Below are positions 56,459 to 64,000 of a stretch of 64,000 bases of DNA, piece after piece. Every line of letters begins with the position of its first letter. The first letter of the stretch is position 1. The notes under the pieces were generated by a model. The model did no database searches, was not told where the DNA came from, and saw only the letters and a program-made list of their open reading frames with translations. Source of the DNA: Bacillus sp. OV322 (GTDB lineage: Bacteria; Bacillota; Bacilli; Bacillales; DSM-1321); assembly GCF_900112495.1 (NCBI RefSeq), contig NZ_FOMA01000004.1:124001-188000 (forward strand). Direction: 5' to 3'. The position numbers and the translations under genes are program-made.

Positions 56459-56490
56459 AAAAAGCTCTAGATTGGACTAGAGCTTTTTTA
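56459..56490 (-). terminator. Terminator after second HyuA-like gene
   Basis: The perfect 10-bp stem AAAGCTCTAG/CTAGAGCTTT with loop ATTGGA and T-runs on both sides. A degenerate family C repeat (TAGCTCCAGCGCCCAGC, about 56507-56610) lies between it and the gene. Confidence 0.85.
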
Positions 56491-56627
56491 TATTAACGAT
56501 AACTGCCTAGCTCCAGCGCCCAGCCCCTCAAGATCAAATAACCTCCTCCCAAAAAGTCAAAGAGCGACTTTCCGGGTAGAGATGATTTGCCGTGGTTTAA
56601 CAGGTCGCTTTCCTTATCCAGTTTGTA

Positions 56628-58208
56628 CTACACCAGTTCATTCATTTCAACTTGTGCTAAATCACCTGCTGCTTTGACACGAATACGCGTCGCGTTTCCT
56701 GGCATGTAGGCAAGCGGAACATCCTCTATATCGACAATAACCAGGCTATCGGGATCTGCACCAGCATTAATCGCTTCTGACATCGCTTTTTCCTTTGCAT
56801 GCTCAAGCGCCTTTTCCCGGCTGATTTCTGCTAGGGCATAGACCTTTTCAATTTGTCCGCTAACCTGGGCGATCGCCGCCCCGATGGCATTTGCCACTCC
56901 TGAATGTTGAGGGCGAATGACCTCTGAAGCTCCTTTTAAATCTTCTGGCAGCAAAATGCTGCCGCCGCCAACGAGAATGACCGGTACAGGTGTTGAGCTG
57001 GTTTTCATTTTATCAATCGCTTCTTCGACGAGTTCTACCATTTTATCATAGACTCGATTTAATAATTCCTTATCAAGATGCGCCACTTTTAAAGGATCAC
57101 CAAGATTGACTTTTCCAAGGGCTACTGCAACATCAGTTGTAGTTAAAGTGTCTCCTCCAAAAATCAGGCTTTTTTCCGGCAGGCGGTACCCGACACTGTC
57201 TGGTCCAACCGTGAATTCGCCATTATCCTGGATGCGAATGATTGTTCCTCCCCCAAGGCCGATGGAAATAAGGTCGGGCATCCGAAAATTGGTCCGCGCT
57301 CCGCCTATCTCTACTGCCAATGAGGATTCCCTTGGGAACGATTGAACGAGTACGCCAATATCAGAAGTTGTTCCGCCAACGTCCACCACAATCGCATCGG
57401 AGAAATCAGTTAAATAAGATGCTCCCCGCAAAGAATTCGTTGGTCCGCAGGCAATCGTAAAAATGGGGTATTTAACCGCATATTCTACCGACATTAATGT
57501 TCCATCGTTTTGTCCGAAGAAGACTCTCGCCTCAATCCCTTCGTTCTTCAGTGCATTGATGAATCCGTCCGCTGCAGTTTTAGCGACCTTAACAACAGCA
57601 GCATTGAGGATCGTCGCATTTTCTCTTTCCAGCAATCCTACCGAACCGATCTCTGATGATAAAGAAACAGAAACGCCGTCCCCAAGTATTTCTTTCAGTA
57701 TTTCACTTGCCCTCTGTTCATGTTTTTGTGATACAGGAGAAAAGACTGAAGTGATGGCGATAGAATCCACTTCCCCTTTGATTTCTTCGGCGATTTGATA
57801 TAAATGCTCTTCATCTAAAGAGACAATTTCCCGCCCATCGAATTCATGCCCTCCCCGAATAAGATATACATACTTTCCAAGTGCCGCACGGAGGTCGTCC
57901 GGTACACCAATCAGTGGTTTGACGGCCAATGTAGCTGGGGCGCCAATGCGAATCGCTGCAATTTTATTCAATCTTTTCCTCTCAACGATGGCGTTTGTGC
58001 AATGGGTGGTCCCAAGCATAGCATATTTGATTTGTTCACGAGGAACATTCGCATCGCTGATTATTTTTTTCATGGCTGCATAAATGCCTGATGCTACATC
58101 TTCAGTGGTCGGTGATTTTGTTTCCGATATCACCTTATTGTTCTGATCCAATAGGACCGCGTCTGTATGGGTTCCTCCTACGTCAATTCCAATACGATAT
58201 ACGCCCAT
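56628..58208 (-). CDS. Hydantoinase/oxoprolinase (HyuA-like), copy b
   Basis: 526 residues of the ASKHA ATPase fold: RIGIDVGGTHTDAVLLDQ (phosphate 1), LGTTHCTNAIVERKRL, VVDVGGTTSDIG (phosphate 2) and ILVGGGSILLPEDL (adenosine). HyuA-type enzymes open cyclic amides such as hydantoins or 5-oxoproline with ATP. At about 526 residues it is shorter than classic HyuA (about 690) and lies with DUF917 instead of a HyuB partner. ATG 58208 overlaps the DUF917 stop by one base. About 35-40% similar by eye to copy a. Confidence 0.88.
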   Translation of the reverse strand: MGVYRIGIDVGGTHTDAVLLDQNNKVISETKSPTTEDVASGIYAAMKKIISDANVPREQIKYAMLGTTHCTNAIVERKRLNKIAAIRIGAPATLAVKPLIGVPDDLRAALGKYVYLIRGGHEFDGREIVSLDEEHLYQIAEEIKGEVDSIAITSVFSPVSQKHEQRASEILKEILGDGVSVSLSSEIGSVGLLERENATILNAAVVKVAKTAADGFINALKNEGIEARVFFGQNDGTLMSVEYAVKYPIFTIACGPTNSLRGASYLTDFSDAIVVDVGGTTSDIGVLVQSFPRESSLAVEIGGARTNFRMPDLISIGLGGGTIIRIQDNGEFTVGPDSVGYRLPEKSLIFGGDTLTTTDVAVALGKVNLGDPLKVAHLDKELLNRVYDKMVELVEEAIDKMKTSSTPVPVILVGGGSILLPEDLKGASEVIRPQHSGVANAIGAAIAQVSGQIEKVYALAEISREKALEHAKEKAMSEAINAGADPDSLVIVDIEDVPLAYMPGNATRIRVKAAGDLAQVEMNELV

Positions 58209-59302
58209 TAGTTTGTCACTCCTTTTTTCGCAAGTTCTTCTACAGGAATATAGTCAACATCGTAGCCAAAGTATTTAGGACCAACTACTTCAATGCCCTT
58301 TTCCGTTCTCCACTTTGGATGGCAAGGCATTCCAATTACGACGCATCTAGCGCCATATCTGATACCTTCTGTTGTAATTGGCAAGCCAGTTTCCGCGTCA
58401 AGCACAGCAATTAAATCAGGAGTGACGCAAAGGAGCCGCTGCTCGGTCTGAGCAAGCAAATGCTCATTCTGGAAACGGACCTCGAGGGTTTCACCCTTAT
58501 ATTCATTGATTCCCTCGAATGTCGCGACTCCTCTTGCAAAACCGGTTTCAGTTTTCCGGTTAATATCACTGACTTTGCCCCGGAACAATTCAAACCCTAC
58601 TGCCTTTTTGAGAACTTCTTTGATCGGATCTGCATTGTTTTGCTTTGCAAGCCTGATGGCTTTGCCGATTTCTTCTTCCAGCTTTAAGATATTGCTAATT
58701 CCGCTTTCCTTTACAATCTTGCCTGTCATAGGATAGATGGCAATCATCGCTGAACCGCCCATTTCAATTGTAGCTGCGCGGGCAATCCTCTCTGTCCAAA
58801 CATTATTGATTGTTGACAGAAGCGAAGTGTTCCCTTTTTCATCAGCAAGGACCATAGGTGTAGCGGCGACACCATCCAAATAGAAAGTGACCATTTGCAA
58901 TTCCGGGAACGCTCTGCCCATTCCATCTACATCGACAACAGGTAAACCTAATTTTGCGGCAAGGGCCAATGGAAGCATTGAATTGAGTCCACCCGCCTCA
59001 ATTGGCATCGTTGCGAAGATCTTTTTTCCTAAATAAGCTTCAAGGTTTTTGAAAGCAGCTGCTGCTTCCTCACCGCTTGGGGCTTTTTCAAGCATGACAG
59101 TCGGTGCTCCCATCATTGCAGAAGGCACAACTAAAGCGTCATCTGGCACTTCATCCACATCCAGCAAGGTGATTTCCCCATATTCTTCAATCGCCTGCAA
59201 TGCCATTAACTTGCCGATGTATGGGTCTCCTCCGCCTCCAGTACCAAGTAAGGCCGCGCCAACCGCGATATCTTCGATTTCCTGTTTGCCCAATTTTCTC
59301 AT
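58208..59302 (-). CDS. DUF917 family protein, copy b
   Basis: 364 residues. N-terminal GAALLGTGGGGDPYIGKLMA; MPIEAGGLNSMLPLALAAKLGLPVVDVDGMGRAFPELQM in the middle; C-terminal VTPDLIAVLDAETGLPITTEGIRYG and VVGPKYFGYDVDY. DUF917 is almost always encoded beside a hydantoinase/oxoprolinase and an NCS1-type permease. I recall the Pfam family being renamed after an S-methyl-thiohydantoin desulfurase activity; not verified. Likely a partner enzyme of copy b HyuA. Confidence 0.85.
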   Translation of the reverse strand: MRKLGKQEIEDIAVGAALLGTGGGGDPYIGKLMALQAIEEYGEITLLDVDEVPDDALVVPSAMMGAPTVMLEKAPSGEEAAAAFKNLEAYLGKKIFATMPIEAGGLNSMLPLALAAKLGLPVVDVDGMGRAFPELQMVTFYLDGVAATPMVLADEKGNTSLLSTINNVWTERIARAATIEMGGSAMIAIYPMTGKIVKESGISNILKLEEEIGKAIRLAKQNNADPIKEVLKKAVGFELFRGKVSDINRKTETGFARGVATFEGINEYKGETLEVRFQNEHLLAQTEQRLLCVTPDLIAVLDAETGLPITTEGIRYGARCVVIGMPCHPKWRTEKGIEVVGPKYFGYDVDYIPVEELAKKGVTN

Positions 59303-59334
59303 TATTTAAAAACCTCCAATAATACGTAAGTTTA

Positions 59335-60651
59335 TTATGCAACTTTTCCCTTTAGCTCTTTTTTACCCTGAAATGCTTTCACCGTTAACACACCAACGTA
59401 ATAGACGATACCGCTTATTAAAAGTGAATTGATGGATGGGATGCCAACTGAAATAAAATAACCGCCTCCAAAACCTGTCGCCCAAGCCACTAATGTAATT
59501 GGATTTATTTTTTCAGGCTCTGCCGGCAAGGTTCCTTTCTCCCTGCTTTCATCAAGTGCTTTCCGATACGTTTTTAACACGAAGTAATCAACCACCATGA
59601 TCCCTGCAATTGGCGGAATCATAATTCCCAGTAAAACAAGGAAGCCGACAAACCGATCAAGAATCCCCATGATGGATAGAACTGTTCCGATTACCCCGAT
59701 CACAAGGGTCACAATTGCACGATTCACTTTGACCTTGAATAACGAATCTATGATATTCGTAAAACCTAAAGAAGAAGAGTATAAATTCAGGTTATTGATT
59801 TTAATTGTTGAAAAAACAACTACAGCTGCTCCAAGCCAACCGGATGTTTGCAGCATGATACTGACAACATCATTCGTTTTTGCAGCATGGGCCATCAACA
59901 CAGCAACCATGCCGACACCCATCTCACCGACTATGGTACCAATCGTGGTCATCCAAAAAACATCTTTCCCGTTTCGTGCAAACCGACTGAAATCAGGAGT
60001 GATGACTGCACCAATCATGAACCCTCCGGCCACCATTGTTGCACCTACTCCAAGTGAAAGCGCCTCTCCTGGAGGTGGAGTTCCTATTAAACTCATAACC
60101 GAATAATCACTTAGAACTTGATAGATTCCGAATCCTACTACCAATAGAAAGGCAGGAACGGCAATTTTCGCTGTCATGCTTAACAGCTTGAATCCAAAGA
60201 TAACCAATACCGTTACGCCCATGCCAGTTATCGCAGCGGAAACGGGAAGAATCAATTTACCGCCGGTTGCCTGGACTAATCCATTGGCAAAGACTGAATT
60301 TTGCACCCCAAACCAGCCTATCGTACAAATGGCAATAACTATGCCGATAATAGTGGAGCCATATCGGCCGAATCCAGTCCACCGCGATAATAAACTCGTA
60401 GAAAGACCTTCACGTGCTCCCGCATAACCGATAAGAAAACTGATACCCTGTAAAATAACACTTCCAAGGAACATGGCCCAAAACGCCTGCCAGAAAGTCA
60501 TACCGTATCCTAATGCAGCACCCAGCATAAATTGAGACAAGGTGGCAAGAGCTCCTACCCGAACAAGCATGATGTCCCACATTGGCAATCGTGCTGATTT
60601 CGGAACCCTGGACAGCGAGTAATCGTCTCCTAATTTCTTTGTATCTTCCAT
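59335..60651 (-). CDS. NCS1-family permease (cytosine/ureide type)
   Basis: 438 residues and 12 membrane helices. The N-terminus YSLSRVPKSARLPMWDIMLVRVGALATLSQFMLGAALGYGM and ITPDFSRFARNGKDVFWMTTIG are typical of CodB-like NCS1 symporters. It imports purines, pyrimidines, hydantoins or related ureides with Na+ or H+. AAAGGAG precedes the ATG. Between the racemase and DUF917-b. Confidence 0.9.
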   Translation of the reverse strand: MEDTKKLGDDYSLSRVPKSARLPMWDIMLVRVGALATLSQFMLGAALGYGMTFWQAFWAMFLGSVILQGISFLIGYAGAREGLSTSLLSRWTGFGRYGSTIIGIVIAICTIGWFGVQNSVFANGLVQATGGKLILPVSAAITGMGVTVLVIFGFKLLSMTAKIAVPAFLLVVGFGIYQVLSDYSVMSLIGTPPPGEALSLGVGATMVAGGFMIGAVITPDFSRFARNGKDVFWMTTIGTIVGEMGVGMVAVLMAHAAKTNDVVSIMLQTSGWLGAAVVVFSTIKINNLNLYSSSLGFTNIIDSLFKVKVNRAIVTLVIGVIGTVLSIMGILDRFVGFLVLLGIMIPPIAGIMVVDYFVLKTYRKALDESREKGTLPAEPEKINPITLVAWATGFGGGYFISVGIPSINSLLISGIVYYVGVLTVKAFQGKKELKGKVA

Positions 60652-60816
60652 AAATCCAACTCCTTTAATTTATTATTTACTCCCCTGACTGTGGTTTTAA
60701 TAAAAAAGGATTTTGCCCTATTCATGGAAAGCCACGCCATAATCCCCGATCAGTATTCGGAACGTTCTGTTAATTATTTTTACAGGAGTGTACTTGTTGT
60801 GTATTTTCAATCCCAA

Positions 60817-61539
60817 TTATGCTTTTATTCTCTGTTTTGAGGGTGGCGTCATGTATGTCAGACGGCTTTGTTTTACTCCCATTGTGATCAAGCTTTCCAA
60901 CAGTCGAGTTGCCGCGAATACTGGGTCAATGACCGGAACATCAAACCCGTTTTGTTTTAGGCGTTTCTGAAGTTCTGCTGCAACACCCATGAATCCTGTA
61001 CAGCCTAATACTAATGCGTGGGCGCCATCTTGCTCGATTGCTTTGATCATTTCCTCGTACAATTCTCTTTTTAACCGATCCTTATCGTGAACTTCCAATA
61101 CAGGAATATTTACATATCGGACGGAAGCTAAATTACCGTTGACCCCTAATGTTTTGCTAATGTTTTCAATCATAGGGACTACATTCGGCAGCACTGTCAC
61201 GACAGAAAATGATTTAGCCAATGAGCTTGCGAACAGCATCGAGGATTCACAAGCACCAACAACCGGAATGTCCAGAATTTCTCTTGCCGGCTTTACTCCA
61301 GGGTCACCGAAGCAGTCACTGATGATACCGTCGTATCCGTCTTCCTCAGCCTCCTTAGCTTTTTCCAGAAAATTAGGTACACACAGTGCTTCATCATATT
61401 CGCTTTCAACAGATGCAGGCCCATAATCAAGGCTGGTCACTCCAACCTCAGTTGTTTCAGATGCATAATATTTAACTTCTTCCAGAATTTCCTCATTAAA
61501 AATATCTGATGTGATTGGCATGATTACTTTGATTTTCAT
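60817..61539 (-). CDS. Asp/Glu/hydantoin racemase family protein
   Basis: 240 residues. Two-cysteine racemase architecture: SDCFGDPG (residue about 75) and VLGCTGFMG (about 185) flank the active site; GACESSMLFASSLAK is the family core. It may racemise hydantoins (HyuE type) or an acidic amino acid. In this cluster it probably supplies the right stereoisomer to a HyuA-like enzyme. 165 bp upstream of the permease, 56 bp downstream of HyuA-a. Confidence 0.87.
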   Translation of the reverse strand: MKIKVIMPITSDIFNEEILEEVKYYASETTEVGVTSLDYGPASVESEYDEALCVPNFLEKAKEAEEDGYDGIISDCFGDPGVKPAREILDIPVVGACESSMLFASSLAKSFSVVTVLPNVVPMIENISKTLGVNGNLASVRYVNIPVLEVHDKDRLKRELYEEMIKAIEQDGAHALVLGCTGFMGVAAELQKRLKQNGFDVPVIDPVFAATRLLESLITMGVKQSRLTYMTPPSKQRIKA

Positions 61540-61595
61540 TTACTTTCACTCCTTTTAATTTGTGTAATTTTCCAAATACTTATCTCGTGAAAAAA

Positions 61596-63182
61596 TTAAT
61601 CGACCCTATCACCTGCATCAGGAATAAACTCCAATTCTCCTAAAGCCTTCAAACGGATTCTCAAAACCTCTCCTTTCATATAATCAAAGGGGAACTCTTC
61701 TATAGATACCATCTCAATGCTCTCTCTTTTTGCTCCTTTTAGAAGAAGCTGTTGAACCAGTTGTTCCCTTTCCTCATCGATTACTTCCTGTTTCGTCTTG
61801 TCTCCCAGCCAGAACACTTTATCCACCTGGGCACTAAGAGGTGCGAAACAGGCGCCAACTGCATTGCAAATATGAAAGCCAGCGGGATGGTAAACTTTTT
61901 GGTATTTTCCAAATAACCTATTCACAAGTAATGAACTTCCTCCGCCAACTAAAACAACCGGAAGGGCTTCATTACTCAGCTGGAGTCTGGATATCTTTTT
62001 TTTGATTTCACCCGTTACTGTTTTAATCACTTTTTGACAGTCATCCTCTGACACGTTATCTAATCCCTTTAGTGTTATTTTTTCATCTGAAAAGGAATCT
62101 GGATAAACTTTAAGGAAAGAATCGGTTAATGTCCAAGTGTCACCGCCCCATGATATCCCCTGCTGTTCAATATCGCTGGCAATCGTTTCTTTTATTTGGA
62201 CTGATTCTTCTTCGATAGAAATGAGACTGCCTCCTCCATAAGGAAGGGAATACATTTTCGGTACCCGCATATTTACATCTATATCCAAAATAGATGTCGA
62301 ACCTATAGAAACTTCAGGCCGGCCGTTCTGAAACTTTCCAATATCAATCGTACTTCCACCGACATCGACGACGATACAGCGGTCCAATCCGCTCAAGATA
62401 CTGGCTCCTCTGATACTGTTGGTGACCCCGGACCCAATTGTTAAAATGGGGTAATCAATCGCTTCCTGGATTTCCATAAGTGAGCCATCATTTTGAGTTA
62501 ACCAACATGGACATTCTAATGCTAGTTTCTTAAATAATGTCGATAAATCAATCATTGCTTGGCGGATCACCTTGGATATTATTGCATTTAAAAGTGTGGC
62601 ATTTTCTCTTTCTATGAATCCGGTACTTCCGATTTCATGAGACATTGTGATAGGTATCTCAGGAAAAGAAGCTTTAATGCGGTCGCGAATTTCCCGTTCT
62701 TCACTTTCATATAACGGGGAATATGCTCCCACAAGACAGATTGACTCAATACCGTATTTTTTTATATCTTGGTATAACTGCTCGAATTCATTTGGATTTG
62801 GCGTTAATTGCTCTTTTATTTTGCCTGTGTAATCATAAGAACTTTTAAAGTGATAAACCTTTGAAATATATTTCTTTAAGTTTTCGGGCCATTGTAAAGC
62901 TGGTTCAATTAACGAAGGCTTTTTCGTGATACGGATAAGCGCCGTTTTAGAAAGATTGACAGGGTGATATAATGCGTTAAGCACATGAGTTGTACCTAAG
63001 AAAATACCTTTTATTTGGTCTGACGGGATGTTTGCTTCTTTTAACACTTCTTTCGCAGCCGACTCAATTCCAGAAATAATATCATTCGTTGTTAAGTGCT
63101 TCGACCAGGAAAGAAGTTTGCCATCATTCCTGACAATCACAGCATCTGTATTTGTTCCTCCCACATCAATTCCCAGTTTCAT
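61596..63182 (-). CDS. Hydantoinase/oxoprolinase (HyuA-like), copy a
   Basis: 528 residues with the same ASKHA motifs as copy b: KLGIDVGGTNTDAVIV, LGTTHVLNALYHP, VVDVGGSTIDIG and VLVGGGSSLLVNR. It starts at ATG 63182, 9 bases after AGGAG, inside the end of DUF917-a (17-bp overlap). The second of two paralogous pairs in one operon, diverged enough to suggest different substrates or a heteromer. Confidence 0.87.
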   Translation of the reverse strand: MKLGIDVGGTNTDAVIVRNDGKLLSWSKHLTTNDIISGIESAAKEVLKEANIPSDQIKGIFLGTTHVLNALYHPVNLSKTALIRITKKPSLIEPALQWPENLKKYISKVYHFKSSYDYTGKIKEQLTPNPNEFEQLYQDIKKYGIESICLVGAYSPLYESEEREIRDRIKASFPEIPITMSHEIGSTGFIERENATLLNAIISKVIRQAMIDLSTLFKKLALECPCWLTQNDGSLMEIQEAIDYPILTIGSGVTNSIRGASILSGLDRCIVVDVGGSTIDIGKFQNGRPEVSIGSTSILDIDVNMRVPKMYSLPYGGGSLISIEEESVQIKETIASDIEQQGISWGGDTWTLTDSFLKVYPDSFSDEKITLKGLDNVSEDDCQKVIKTVTGEIKKKISRLQLSNEALPVVLVGGGSSLLVNRLFGKYQKVYHPAGFHICNAVGACFAPLSAQVDKVFWLGDKTKQEVIDEEREQLVQQLLLKGAKRESIEMVSIEEFPFDYMKGEVLRIRLKALGELEFIPDAGDRVD

Positions 63183-64000
63183 GATCTAATTCTCCTGGCA
63201 GAGGTTTATAGGATATGGTTAAATCAAAGTTTTCTGGACCCACGAGCTCAAGCATTTCTTTTGTTCGAAGAATGGATGGAGCTGGCAGCGCGAAAATAAT
63301 GACGGAATGACCCGCCTGGATCTCGGAAACATTGTATGGGAATAAATTTTCCTCATTCAAAACAAGGATGAGATCAGGCGTTGTACAAATATACTGATCC
63401 TCTTTTATAGAAATAAACTCATTCTTGAATTCTATTTCAATTCTTTTATTTGAAAAAACTGACCGCCCCTCTATTACGAGCCTTCCAATTAATGATCCTT
63501 TTTCAAACCATCGATTAACCTCAGAAACCACACCACTGATGATTTCTAGAGGTTTACCATAAATTGAGTTTTCGAAAACCCTGTACATCTCTTCAATTTT
63601 CCGGCTTATTTGTGTATCTTTTTTGATGGCAGTTCCTAACCGATGAATTAAATTTAATGATCCAGGGACCATAGATGTTTTCATTTTTCTTCCATTAGCA
63701 GCGTAACAAAGGAAATGGGCATACCCTCCATTTCTCACCATAAAATCTTTTGCCAATTCTGCTATGTTATCAATATCCTCCAAACCATCAATTATCGTGC
63801 TTTCATCATGTGTTTGCAGGACGAATGGTAATAAAGGAATATCCGAGAGATGAAAGGTTGTCATAGATATCTCCGGAAAAGCCCTTCCCATTCCATCTCC
63901 GTCTACAACAGGCAACTTTTTCATGACCGCAGTTACTAAAGGAGTCAGGGCATTCACTCCGCCAATTTCTACAGGGATAAGTGCATCTACTTTTGTTTGA
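63166..64000 (-). CDS. DUF917 family protein, copy a (5' truncated by window edge)
   Basis: At least 277 residues; the frame continues to the last base without a start. Visible: IPVEIGGVNALTPLVTAVMKKLPVVDGDGMGRAFPEISM (matching copy b) through TTPDLILVLNEENLFPYN and LVGPENFDLTISYKPL. A GTG at 63957 is internal to the conserved region, not the start. First visible gene of the cluster; the promoter and any regulator lie beyond 64000. Confidence 0.85.
   Translation of the reverse strand, partial: QTKVDALIPVEIGGVNALTPLVTAVMKKLPVVDGDGMGRAFPEISMTTFHLSDIPLLPFVLQTHDESTIIDGLEDIDNIAELAKDFMVRNGGYAHFLCYAANGRKMKTSMVPGSLNLIHRLGTAIKKDTQISRKIEEMYRVFENSIYGKPLEIISGVVSEVNRWFEKGSLIGRLVIEGRSVFSNKRIEIEFKNEFISIKEDQYICTTPDLILVLNEENLFPYNVSEIQAGHSVIIFALPAPSILRTKEMLELVGPENFDLTISYKPLPGELDHETGN

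Noticed and set aside
59597-60106. 169-codon frame opposite the NCS1 permease
   Set aside because: It is antisense to a hydrophobic gene, with low-complexity Ile/Thr/Pro content. The permease is unambiguous.

Overview
The window comes from a low-to-mid GC, endospore-forming member of the Bacillaceae. The evidence is a set of sporulation and competence genes (spoVB, bofC, safA, a YhcN/CoxA-type lipoprotein, comN), strong AGGAGG-type ribosome binding sites, frequent TTG starts, a T-box, and a gene order from 6S RNA/aspS/hisS to niaR that closely follows the Bacillus subtilis chromosome as I remember it. Genus and species cannot be fixed from the sequence alone; the abundant intergenic repeats suggest a Cytobacillus/Mesobacillus-like lineage (inference).

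Layout. (1) 1-11.7 kb is an accessory stretch: a divergent metallo-beta-lactamase-fold protein, a NERD protein, a tandemly duplicated repeat region, a class D sortase with its LPKTA substrate, small proteins, MgtC, an EamA transporter behind what looks like a leader-peptide attenuator, a PAS-STAS protein and an MFS transporter. (2) 11.7-16.9 kb is a complete branched-chain amino-acid ABC operon (livKHMGF) with a CodY-like box upstream. (3) 17-20.2 kb holds tcdA, a marR-DUF3147-VOC cassette and 6S RNA. (4) 20.2-55.2 kb is a conserved housekeeping block: T-box-hisS-aspS, an SH3b amidase, dtd-relA, recJ-apt, lapA-like, secDF, comN, spoVB, DUF421, a TIGR04086 protein, yajC-tgt-queA-ruvBA, bofC, coxA, safA plus a kinase-like gene, a bacterial nitric oxide synthase, nadBCA, nifS and niaR. 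(5) 55.4-64 kb is an accessory catabolic cluster on the minus strand: two DUF917/hydantoinase-oxoprolinase (HyuA-like) pairs, an Asp/Glu/hydantoin-type racemase, an NCS1 permease and an M19 dipeptidase. It continues past the right edge.

How genes work together. tgt-queA make queuosine and ruvAB resolve Holliday junctions. secDF and yajC assist Sec export. NadB-NadC-NadA make NAD, NifS is expected to supply NadA's Fe-S cluster, and NiaR represses both directions from the nadB-nifS gap. The 3' cluster looks like uptake, epimerisation and ring or amide opening of a cyclic ureide or imide, followed by peptide hydrolysis (inference).

The most unusual material is noncoding. A composite dispersed element with an array of near-perfect 21-bp period occurs at seven places in five intergenic regions. 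Two further repeat families are present, and an 18-codon leader peptide with mutually exclusive hairpins precedes the EamA transporter.
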